From assembly GCA_026416715.1 (NCBI GenBank), contig JAOAEQ010000026.1, positions 1 through 34,536 of the forward strand: 34,536 nucleotides of DNA, read 5' to 3'. This DNA comes from a bacterium. GTDB taxonomy: Bacteria > UBP4 > UBA4092 > JAOAEQ01. Position numbers and translations under genes: made by a program. Shown here piece by piece: positions 26,156 to 33,666 of the stretch; position 1 is the stretch's first letter, and each line of letters begins with the position of its first letter. A model generated the notes under the pieces. It did not search any database. It was not told the origin of the DNA and was given only the letters and a program-made list of their open reading frames with translations.

Positions 26156-26278
26156 CTGTCCCGTTATGGGGAGAGAAAATGTTCGGGACATTGTGCGGGA
26201 GAAAATCTATTTCGGATGCGAATAACCTACCTCGTTTTTGCGTTTTTCTGTTCTTCCATTCTTTCATTACCACAGAAA

Positions 26279-27706
26279 TTATGGCAGGAGTATACTCGGC
26301 GTAATCAAGAGTATCAAATCTATTGACCCATATTTTAGGTTCTGCGAGTCATCAAGAACAATCCCGCTGATACTACCTAACGGTAACCGCCGGATATCTT
26401 CCGTTACTAAAGTATATCCTTCTTTAATCCGAGCATTATCCACGTTAATAGAATACGTTATTCGATTCCCACTTTCTGGTAATACCCCATCAACTTTATA
26501 GTTTAACTGGATAGTTTTCTCTTTTTCATCAATACCCGATTGCACCAGGAAAGTATAGGTGAATCCGGAATCAAAGGTATTCCGAGTTGACATTACCGGT
26601 TTGGTGGTATCTACCGCTGGATAATTGATAATAACCTGATATTGCGCTCCTTCACGAACCGAAACCTGATTTCCAGGCACCACAGTCGTTTTTTTCCGAC
26701 TAATCAATTCTGCTTCTCCGAATATTTTCAACCAATCAAGCAATTTGTTCAAATCAACATTTTTCAGATATACGCCAGTTTTTGCGCTTAACTCTCGCGT
26801 GAGAAATGGGCAGGTAGTCCAGTCGATTCCAGCTGTATATTTCTGAGTTAACGCTACTTTGATAATATTGCAATCTATATTCACCTGCGGGATAGATCGC
26901 GCATTCTCTTCAAACTGAGCGATGATATCTTCCATCCTTTTTATCGTTTGTGGCGTATCGGTGATAATCAGATTATTCTTTTTATCTCGGGTAATATTCC
27001 CAAACAGCGTCCGTTTCTTTTCGAGAACTTCCATGAGATTCTCAATATTGCTATACCGAATCGGAATGATTTTCGTCTCATACGGTATATCTAAATTCGC
27101 GATAACCTTCTCGATTTCAGCTAAAACATTTGGAGTATCAGTGACAATAAGCTGATTGTTCAATTTATCCACACGGAAACTTCCCCAATTGGATACTATT
27201 GGCTGAATACCTTCCGCAATATTCACAGCTGGGCGATACTTAATCGCAAAAATTTTCGTGGTAATCCGCTGTTTCATTTCGGTTTGATATTCATCTCGGG
27301 TCAGGAGTGTAATCGTTTTACCATCGTCGATGTATTCCCACCCTTGCGGAAGCGTTATTGCTTTCACCGTTTCATCGAACGTCGCTTTGGATAATGAGAG
27401 ACTGATTTTTTTCCCTTTAATCGTTGGGGAAACATTCACTTTCTTATCGAACTGTTTCCCGAGTTTCGCAGCAATAACTTCAACAGATTCATCTTTAAAA
27501 TTTGGCGACCAAGTAGTCTCTTCTGCAATCGCAACCGGTTTCCCACTTGATTTTTTCTCTGCAGCTGATTTCAATTCAACCGTATAACTGGTTTCTTCCG
27601 CAATCAACTTCGCTTTCGGTTGTGCAAAACCCATTGATACCAAGAGTCCCGTGACTACTAAACCTAAAACGGCAAGATATCCCTTACTTTTTTTACTCCA
27701 ACTCAT
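26279..27706 (-). CDS. Exported STN/secretin-like protein
   Basis: A 475-residue exported protein (signal peptide 1-28, ending GFA) with type II/IV secretin features. An STN-like domain (about 66-137) is followed by two secretin N repeats (151-206 and 212-265), each ending with an NNxLIxTDTP signature. A C-terminal beta-rich part (about 275-475) has a VPGNQVSVREGAQYQV segment and ends with SIDLILLITPSILLP, like the last strand of secretins (ITPxI). The usual VPxLGDIPxLGxLF signature is replaced by RRLPLGSISGIVLDDSQN, so pore formation is uncertain. The start is ATG 27706 because GGGAGGAAAT lies just before it; an in-frame ATG six codons earlier covers that site. It follows the anti-sigma gene by 91 bases. 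No pilus or secretion ATPase or platform gene is present in the window. Confidence 0.85.
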   Translation of the reverse strand: MSWSKKSKGYLAVLGLVVTGLLVSMGFAQPKAKLIAEETSYTVELKSAAEKKSSGKPVAIAEETTWSPNFKDESVEVIAAKLGKQFDKKVNVSPTIKGKKISLSLSKATFDETVKAITLPQGWEYIDDGKTITLLTRDEYQTEMKQRITTKIFAIKYRPAVNIAEGIQPIVSNWGSFRVDKLNNQLIVTDTPNVLAEIEKVIANLDIPYETKIIPIRYSNIENLMEVLEKKRTLFGNITRDKKNNLIITDTPQTIKRMEDIIAQFEENARSIPQVNIDCNIIKVALTQKYTAGIDWTTCPFLTRELSAKTGVYLKNVDLNKLLDWLKIFGEAELISRKKTTVVPGNQVSVREGAQYQVIINYPAVDTTKPVMSTRNTFDSGFTYTFLVQSGIDEKEKTIQLNYKVDGVLPESGNRITYSINVDNARIKEGYTLVTEDIRRLPLGSISGIVLDDSQNLKYGSIDLILLITPSILLP

Positions 27707-27797
27707 ACGTATTTCCTCCCTCATATTTATTCATTCCAACAATGTTTGGGGTGCGAAATCCCTGAAAATATTGGGACTACCGCACTCTCCATAATTG

Positions 27798-28490
27798 TTA
27801 ACTTTTCCCAAGGATTTGCGCAATTTGTTTATCAACATTAAATTCGTCAAACGATTTCTGCAACTCTTTCTGCATCTGTTCAATCTGCTGTCGAGTCAAC
27901 AGATCCGGTGCCGGTTCCGCAGTCGGTGTCGCGACGGCGATAACCGACGCAGCGGAGCCATTGGTCGCTGGCGGTGATAGCGGAACAGATTCTTTCGCCG
28001 GTTCGAGAATAACATATCGAACCCGATATTTCGGTTTTTCAATCAATTTCGGCACTTCCTGATATTGGATAACCGTTTTTTCAATCGGTTTAACCGTAAC
28101 GATTTGTTGTGGTGCGATTGGTTTCGGCTGGAACAGATACCCGCCAAGGATTAACCCGAAACAGAATACAGCTGCGGTATATGCCAGTCGCGCAATCTGG
28201 AACTGCGCCCGCAGAATTTCCCAGAATCGTTCGAACATCCCGATACCTTGCGGTTGGGTAGCTATCCGCTGTGCAATTTTCTGCCAAGCGGAATCCCAAT
28301 AGGGTGCATCCGCTGGCGGTATCGGGAGCGGTTCGTGTCGCGCGAGTTCACCGACTCGCGCTAATTCCAGATATTCCGCTTGACAGGAAGCACAGGTTCG
28401 CAGATGGTCGGCGATTTCATGTCGTAATTTCGGGGATAAATCGCCATCAAGATAATCCTGGAGTTTAAGTTTTATATGCTGGCAGTTCAT
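27798..28490 (-). CDS. Anti-sigma factor with zinc-finger (ZAS) and membrane anchor
   Basis: A 230-residue protein that should hold the neighbouring ECF sigma factor inactive at the inner membrane. The N-terminal putative zinc-finger domain shows the ZAS pattern (Cys3, His29, Cys33, Cys36 in DHLRTCASC) typical of ECF anti-sigma factors. A single membrane helix spans about 103-118. The outside part (120-230) has a Lys/Pro-rich start (KPKPIAPQ), a Pro/Ala-rich centre and a Gln-rich helix (LLTRQQIEQMQKEL) at the end, with no known sensor fold. GGAGTT lies before the ATG. It begins 78 bases after the sigma gene, as in sigma/anti-sigma operons. The signal is unknown; the secretin-like gene downstream is a possible target or partner. 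Confidence 0.92.
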   Translation of the reverse strand: MNCQHIKLKLQDYLDGDLSPKLRHEIADHLRTCASCQAEYLELARVGELARHEPLPIPPADAPYWDSAWQKIAQRIATQPQGIGMFERFWEILRAQFQIARLAYTAAVFCFGLILGGYLFQPKPIAPQQIVTVKPIEKTVIQYQEVPKLIEKPKYRVRYVILEPAKESVPLSPPATNGSAASVIAVATPTAEPAPDLLTRQQIEQMQKELQKSFDEFNVDKQIAQILGKS

Positions 28491-28568
28491 AGGGAACTCC
28501 TTTCATCATAAAACCATCGTTATTACTAGCGTGAATAATCATCGTAAAATTAAAAACGTTGCTGCTAA

Positions 28569-29126
28569 CTAGGTAACCAGTTCTTTCAGTTTATTTCGCA
28601 GTTGACTCCGAGCGCGATGTAGATGCGTTTTCACCGTGCCAACGGAACAGTTTAATTGAACTGATATCTCTTCCAAGGTTAATCCTTCAATTTCAAACAG
28701 GATGAAACTTAACCGCTGTTGTTCGGATAACTCGCTTATCGCTTGATGGATAAGCTGACGGTTAGCAAGCTGGTCAATATTCTCGTTCGGTTCAGACATT
28801 CCCGGCTGGTCGCTCGTAAACGATTCTAATCCCGTGGATTGCGATTTCTGTTTTCGGAGCCAATCCCGACCGAGGTTAAGCACAATGGTTCGTAACCAGG
28901 TATAAAATGAATACTGTGCATTATACCGCCGCAAATACCGATACGCACGAACGAAACTCTCCTGCATCAATTCATCTGCATCCGCCGGGTTTCGCATCAG
29001 CCGATATGCAAGCTGATACACCGCAAGCTTATACCGTTCATACAGTTCGCCGAACGCTGCAGTATCACCCTGCTGACTTCGTCGGATTAAATCTAGTTCA
29101 CTTCGGGCAAATTCTTGTTCTGCCAC
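28569..29126 (-). CDS. ECF-type RNA polymerase sigma factor
   Basis: A 185-residue extracytoplasmic-function sigma-70 factor that redirects RNA polymerase to a small regulon. Region 2 (about 24-95) shows LYERYKLAVYQLAYRLM and ADELMQESFVRAYR. Region 4 (about 120-180) shows AISELSEQQRLSFILFEIEG, the recognition-helix part SVGTVKTHLHRAR and a basic end. The start is GTG at 29126 with AAGGA about 11 bases before it. The anti-sigma gene follows 78 bases downstream and the secretin-like gene after that. The divergent GAF kinase gene starts 210 bases away, so the spacer may hold both promoters; an autoregulated ECF promoter is plausible but I could not identify it. Confidence 0.95.
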   Translation of the reverse strand: MAEQEFARSELDLIRRSQQGDTAAFGELYERYKLAVYQLAYRLMRNPADADELMQESFVRAYRYLRRYNAQYSFYTWLRTIVLNLGRDWLRKQKSQSTGLESFTSDQPGMSEPNENIDQLANRQLIHQAISELSEQQRLSFILFEIEGLTLEEISVQLNCSVGTVKTHLHRARSQLRNKLKELVT

Positions 29127-29336
29127 GAAATTTCGGTTCCTTTTTTCTTTATAAAATATATACTAATAAACAATCGAAAAAGATGACAGAAACAATGAAT
29201 AGCATAGGTTATTACTCGTTCCATATCCTATTGTATTGTATCATTATCTAGCTGCATTAAGCGAGACGGATGCTATCGAACAGCGATTCCGGTTGCTTAG
29301 GTTCAATAATTGATGGTAGGATTATAGAGAAAAATT

Positions 29337-30779
29337 ATGACACATTCTGACCAAGATACCGCAACGTTAATTAAAACAATTGAAGAGACCAACCGCCGAC
29401 TGAAAGCGAAAGTAGACGAACTTTCGATTCTTCTGGATATTAGTCAAGCGATGCAGAGTACGCTCGATTTAGAAGAGGTGTTGTATATCATTCTCACCGG
29501 GGTAACCGCCGGGTTTGCGCTGGGATTCAATCGAGCGATATTATTTCTCGTAGATGATTCCGGAAAAGAGTTGGTTGGGAAAATGGGAGTCGGTCCGTCA
29601 AGTGCTGAAGAAGCCGGGAGAATCTGGGCTTCGTTAAGCAGTAGTGCGCCTGGGTCATTCGACCGGATTATTACCGATGAAGCGCTGGCACAGAGTCGGA
29701 ACTCGCGGTTAAATGAAATCGCAACTCAGATCCACGTTCCCTTAACTCCGGAAGGTGGAATTCTTGCATTAACCGCCCTGGAAAAAAAACCGTTTTTAGT
29801 TCCGGATGCGCATGCTGACCCGAGAGTTAACCCGCAGTTAATTCATCTGCTTGGCAGTCGAACGTTCGCTACGGCTCCGTTACTTGCGAAACAGCGAGTT
29901 ATCGGTGTTCTCTGGGTAGATAATCTCTATAGTAACGAACCGATTACGGAAGAAGATATCCGGTCATTAATGCGGTTCGCTGCTCAAGCGGGACTCGCGA
30001 TCGAAAATGCGCAGTTATACCAACGAATAGAACATTTCAATGAACAACTCGAATCTGAAATAGAACGCGCGACGGAAGAATTGCGACAGACGGAAAAAGA
30101 ACTTGCCCATCGGGAGAAACTCGCTGCACTTGGAGAAATGGCTGCATCGGTAGCGCATGAAATGCGGAATCCGATGACAGCATTACGTGGGTTCGCTCAA
30201 CGGATGCACCGTCGGATGCCAGCAGATGACCCGAATCGGAAATATGCTGAAATCATTATGGAAGAAGTTGACCGATTAGCGCGGTTGATCCGTGATGTAT
30301 TAGATTACGCACGATTACCGGAACCGGAACCGGAACCGCATAATCTGAACGAACTGATTCTTGAATGGCTAGATTTAATTAAAGAGGATTTGAATAAACA
30401 TCGGATAACCTTAAAAACCGAGTTGCAGGATATACCGATATTTTCGTTTGATGCTAGACAGATTAAACAGGTGTTTCTAAATATTGTCTCGAACGCTATT
30501 CATGCGATGCAGGATAACGGCGGAACGTTGACCATAACCACAGCGGGTGAAAATGATACTGTCAAACTCAATATTACTGACACCGGTCCAGGCATCTGGC
30601 CTGAAATTATGAAAGATATATTCAATCCATTTTTTACGACAAAACCGTCTGGAACCGGACTCGGATTATCGATTGCGCATCGAATTCTGGAAGACCATGG
30701 CGGCGATATTAAAGTTACAAGTCAACCAGGTCAAGGTGCAACGTTTACGGTCATTTTACCGCTTAGGCGGAAAGAATGA
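29337..30779 (+). CDS. GAF-domain sensor histidine kinase
   Basis: A 480-residue soluble kinase: coiled N terminus, GAF domain (about 40-228; PFLVPDAHADPR and VIGVLWVDNLYS typical), long coiled coil (230-262), HisKA (His274 in VAHEMRNPMTALRGF, NtrB-like) and HATPase (about 365-478; N-box NIVSNAIHAM, DTGPGIW, FFTTKPSGTGLGLSIA). The absence of membrane helices suggests a cytosolic ligand or redox signal sensed by GAF. The next gene downstream is a receiver-domain protein after 167 bases, its likely partner. The ribosome site is poor (AGAGA). The divergent neighbour is the ECF sigma gene. The target regulon is unknown. Confidence 0.95.
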   Translation: MTHSDQDTATLIKTIEETNRRLKAKVDELSILLDISQAMQSTLDLEEVLYIILTGVTAGFALGFNRAILFLVDDSGKELVGKMGVGPSSAEEAGRIWASLSSSAPGSFDRIITDEALAQSRNSRLNEIATQIHVPLTPEGGILALTALEKKPFLVPDAHADPRVNPQLIHLLGSRTFATAPLLAKQRVIGVLWVDNLYSNEPITEEDIRSLMRFAAQAGLAIENAQLYQRIEHFNEQLESEIERATEELRQTEKELAHREKLAALGEMAASVAHEMRNPMTALRGFAQRMHRRMPADDPNRKYAEIIMEEVDRLARLIRDVLDYARLPEPEPEPHNLNELILEWLDLIKEDLNKHRITLKTELQDIPIFSFDARQIKQVFLNIVSNAIHAMQDNGGTLTITTAGENDTVKLNITDTGPGIWPEIMKDIFNPFFTTKPSGTGLGLSIAHRILEDHGGDIKVTSQPGQGATFTVILPLRRKE

Positions 30780-30946
30780 CCGCAAAAGAACACGAATCCG
30801 TAATCCAAATGTCAAATCCGGAGTTCGTAGGAGTTCGTAAAAATACGTCATTTAACACCTGATACCTCGGGATAAATGGAATCTAAACTACGTGGGAAGT
30901 GGTTACCGTTTTGAAATTTGATATTTATATAGGAGGTTCGTATCCT

Positions 30947-31342
30947 ATGCTCGATAAAACTATACTCGTTGTTGACGATGAAAAAAATATTCGTATGTTA
31001 TTTGAAGATGAATTAACTGAAACCGGTTTCCATGTTATCACTGCTGAAAACGGAAAAGAAGGACTGCGGCTTGCCCAGCAAGCGAAACCGGATTTAATCC
31101 TGCTCGATATCAAGATGCCGGATATGCATGGGGTCGAGGTGCTCCAGAAACTGCGAGAAACTGATAAAACCACACCGGTGATTATGGTCACGGCGCATGG
31201 CGCACGCAGTCCGTTATCGCGGTCTATGACCGAATGGGCGATTCGGAGTAAAGAACTGAATATAGCTGACTATATCACGAAACCGGTCGATTTAGATGAA
31301 TTGATAGCAAAAATCAAAAAAATTCTGCGCATTACGCCATAA
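30947..31342 (+). CDS. Single-domain response regulator
   Basis: A 131-residue receiver with the acid pocket DDE (10-12) and phospho-acceptor Asp54 in LILLDIKMP, the switch Thr in MVTAHG and Lys in ITKPVD. Between MVTA and the KP motif lies a segment about 8 residues longer than usual (HGARSPLSRSMTEWAIRSKE), an insertion near helix 4. No output domain is present. It is the probable partner of the GAF kinase. The start is ATG 30947 because AGGAGG sits 10 bases before it; an in-frame GTG/ATG start upstream would add 16 residues unlike the family. Confidence 0.92.
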   Translation: MLDKTILVVDDEKNIRMLFEDELTETGFHVITAENGKEGLRLAQQAKPDLILLDIKMPDMHGVEVLQKLRETDKTTPVIMVTAHGARSPLSRSMTEWAIRSKELNIADYITKPVDLDELIAKIKKILRITP

Positions 31343-31440
31343 CGCAATCAAGGTTACCACAGCGTATCTCTAGACAAGCAGATGGATTATTGTTTATGAT
31401 GTATTATAATAAATTAAATATATAACGGAGTTACAAATCT

Positions 31441-31965
31441 ATGTTTAAACCCGGAGACATCGTGGTGCATCGAACACTCGGTGCGGGTCAGGTGCTGGCG
31501 ATAGAAGAGAAAAAAATTGATGGTAAACTGCAGAAATTTATTCGTGTCCATTTAAAATTGCGGGAGGGAGATATTTTGCTACCCTGCACCGAACATGGTT
31601 GTGATGATTTACGCCCCGCAATTACCACCGACCAAATAGACCAGATTGAACGAATTTTACAGACGAAAACCGCGTTTCGTCCAGGCCTACCGCAAACTGC
31701 GGACGAGATGATGTCTCCAGAAGATTTAGTTAAATCGCAGGATCCGTTTAAAATCGCAAAAGCGATACGCCGGTTAGTGGATGAAAGTAAAGGACCGGAC
31801 TTTTCCGAACTCCATCGTGAGCTATTAGCGAAAGCGCGTGCAGCGTTAGCGAGTGAATTGATGCAGGTAAAAAAAATCAGTCGCGCGGCTGCGTATACTT
31901 TTATCACTCGCGCCCTGCGAGCTGGCGATATTAAAGCGAAAGAACAGAAGAAGAAATCACGATAA
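31441..31965 (+). CDS. CarD/CdnL-like transcriptional regulator
   Basis: A 174-residue protein of the CarD_CdnL_TRCF family. The N-terminal RNA-polymerase-interacting domain (about 1-60) begins with MFKPGDIVVHRTLGAGQVLAIEE, the family hallmark, and resembles the RNAP-binding module of TRCF (Mfd). The C-terminal helical part (about 85-174) is rich in Lys/Arg and ends in a basic tail; in CarD proteins it contacts DNA just upstream of the -10 element and stabilises open complexes. It may modulate rRNA or housekeeping promoters. CGGAG lies before the ATG. It follows the response regulator after 98 bases and need not be co-transcribed. Confidence 0.88.
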   Translation: MFKPGDIVVHRTLGAGQVLAIEEKKIDGKLQKFIRVHLKLREGDILLPCTEHGCDDLRPAITTDQIDQIERILQTKTAFRPGLPQTADEMMSPEDLVKSQDPFKIAKAIRRLVDESKGPDFSELHRELLAKARAALASELMQVKKISRAAAYTFITRALRAGDIKAKEQKKKSR

Positions 31966-32280
31966 CTTACCTAAATATATCAATAGAATTGTCACTATCG
32001 TTAGACAGTAGATGAAACATCATTGGGATCCAATGAAATTTCTGGATATATAGCTAATTGATGGAGCGAACGTTCATCGGTTCGACCTAAAATTGATAGA
32101 TTAGTTCAAGTTAATTCGATGCAACTCGGCGTTCGTATGAACCTCAGGTTAACCTTAAAAGAGTATCGCGCATACGTTGGAGCGCCGTCGAAGCTAATGA
32201 TGTGATGTCGGGGTAAAACCAAGTTGGACGTTGCGTAGGACTTATCCTGCGAACTACATTCAGAGCGATACATATACATT
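31966..32280. other. Gene-free spacer before the molybdenum hydroxylase operon
   Basis: I see no ORF, no strong palindrome and no clear T-tailed terminator here. A promoter for the FAD-subunit gene should lie in this stretch but no convincing -35/-10 pair was found. Confidence 0.5.
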
Positions 32281-33120
32281 ATGTACGAAAATATCCGAGA
32301 ATACTACTTCCCGAAATCGATACCAGATGTAATCCGGAAACTCCATCAGTATCCTTCAGGTAGCGCGCTCATTTCAACAGGCACAATTCATCTAACCTGG
32401 CGGAAACTCCCAAAAGTGCATACCATCATAGATATCTCCCGACTTGGATTAGATTATATTAAAACTGAACCAAACCGGTTCCGTATCGGCGCGACGACAA
32501 CACTTCAGGAATTAATCGATTCGAAACCGTTAGCGAACTTTGCTGACGGTATCATTGCACGAACTGCAGCATGTTGGTCATCGCGACTCCAGCGGAATTT
32601 AACTCCGCTTGGTGGTATCTTTGAAAACTTTTTGCCTACTGCGGATATTATTCCGGGATTACTCGCGTTGGATGCGCAACTCGTTGTTCAGGGGAAGAAA
32701 AAACGATGTATCCCATTATCAGAATTCTATCTTGCGCCATGGCGCACCGCATTAAAACAAGAGTTTATGGTAGAACTGATTATTCCGAAACCGAAACATT
32801 CGGTTTCTGCTGGATTTGACCGAGTAGCGATAATCGAATCCGATATTGCCATTATGAACGTTGCCGTAGCAATGCAGATACATAAGGGAATAGCTGATAA
32901 TGTTCGGATAGCGGTTGGTGGCGGGCTTCCGTTCCCGAAACGTATTCCGGAATTAGAACGAGAACTTGCTGGGAAAAAGATAAATCAGTCGCTAGTTAAC
33001 CAAGTAAGTAACAAAATGGCAAAGTATATCGAACCAATTTCAGATTATCGGGCGTCTGCAGCGTATCGGAAAGAAATAGCTGGTATTCTACTGCAGCGTA
33101 TATTATTGCATATTATGTAA
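32281..33120 (+). CDS. Molybdenum hydroxylase FAD-binding (medium) subunit, divergent
   Basis: A 279-residue protein of the FAD_binding_5 family (CoxM/XdhB type), which passes electrons from the [2Fe-2S] subunit to FAD. It has the order of the family: N-terminal FAD-binding half (about 5-175) and C-terminal CO_deh_flav_C half (about 180-278). The two FAD loops are altered: ISTGTIH (31-37) stands in for the usual AGGTD, and TPLGGIFENFLPTAD (108-122) for TIGGNxxxxSPxAD, so flavin binding may be changed or weak. PGLLALDAQL after the second loop is normal. It starts the operon, with the iron-sulfur gene 38 bases downstream and the molybdopterin gene third. No clear Shine-Dalgarno sequence precedes the ATG. 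The substrate cannot be inferred. Confidence 0.85.
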   Translation: MYENIREYYFPKSIPDVIRKLHQYPSGSALISTGTIHLTWRKLPKVHTIIDISRLGLDYIKTEPNRFRIGATTTLQELIDSKPLANFADGIIARTAACWSSRLQRNLTPLGGIFENFLPTADIIPGLLALDAQLVVQGKKKRCIPLSEFYLAPWRTALKQEFMVELIIPKPKHSVSAGFDRVAIIESDIAIMNVAVAMQIHKGIADNVRIAVGGGLPFPKRIPELERELAGKKINQSLVNQVSNKMAKYIEPISDYRASAAYRKEIAGILLQRILLHIM

Positions 33121-33158
33121 TAAGTGGATTTTACCATTTGTCATTGAATAAAGATTGT

Positions 33159-33611
33159 ATGAATATCCAGGTTACGATAAATAAACACAAGAAGACTATT
33201 TCGATTGCGCCGAACGATATCCTACTTGATGTCCTTAGACGAGAAGGGTATCACGGAGTGAAACGAGGTTGCGGGCAAGGGGATTGCGGTGCTTGTGCCG
33301 TGCTGCTGGACGGAGTTGCGGTCAACTCCTGTTTAATTTTTGCGGCGCATTGCGATGGTATGGAAATAACCACGATTGAAGGAATCGGTTCAGAAACCGA
33401 GCTCCATCCATTACAGAAATCGTTTCTTGACCATGGAGCGAGCCAATGCGGATTCTGTACACCTGGGATGTTGATAGCTGCAACTGCGTTATTCAAGAAA
33501 AATCCGAAACCAACTGAAGCTGAAATCCGCGATGCGTTATCTGGTAATTTATGCCGATGTACTGGATATATTAAACCAATTGCTGCAATTAAATCTTTAC
33601 AAAGACGCTGA
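33159..33611 (+). CDS. Molybdenum hydroxylase [2Fe-2S] (small) subunit
   Basis: A 150-residue iron-sulfur protein of the CoxS/XdhC type carrying two [2Fe-2S] clusters. The plant-ferredoxin-like half (about 1-75) has Cys38, Cys43, Cys46 and Cys58 in GCGQGDCGAC...NSC. The helical half (about 80-150) has Cys97 and Cys100 in QCGFCTPGM and Cys132 and Cys134 in LCRCTGY. All eight ligands are present, so both clusters should form. The start at ATG 33159 (MNIQVTI) is chosen over an in-frame TTG seven codons earlier. It carries electrons from the molybdenum centre of the large subunit to the FAD subunit. Confidence 0.95.
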   Translation: MNIQVTINKHKKTISIAPNDILLDVLRREGYHGVKRGCGQGDCGACAVLLDGVAVNSCLIFAAHCDGMEITTIEGIGSETELHPLQKSFLDHGASQCGFCTPGMLIAATALFKKNPKPTEAEIRDALSGNLCRCTGYIKPIAAIKSLQRR

Positions 33612-33666
33612 GTACTGTAGCAATATTATCCGCATTACGCTACGAACAGCTACGGTGTAGTTGCAT

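Noticed and set aside
26025-26273. 82-codon minus-strand open frame
   Set aside because: It reads through the strong intrinsic terminator at 26115-26155, has no ribosome site, and its Lys/Phe-rich centre is the translated terminator.
27707-27724. Upstream ATG for the secretin-like gene
   Set aside because: The GGGAGGAAAT ribosome site for ATG 27706 is inside these codons.
30820-30839. Tandem GGAGTTCGTA repeat
   Set aside because: Only two 10-base copies between two genes; too short to distinguish from chance.
31488-31907. Antisense 139-codon frame in the CarD-like gene
   Set aside because: Ser-rich shadow frame opposite a conserved protein; no independent support.
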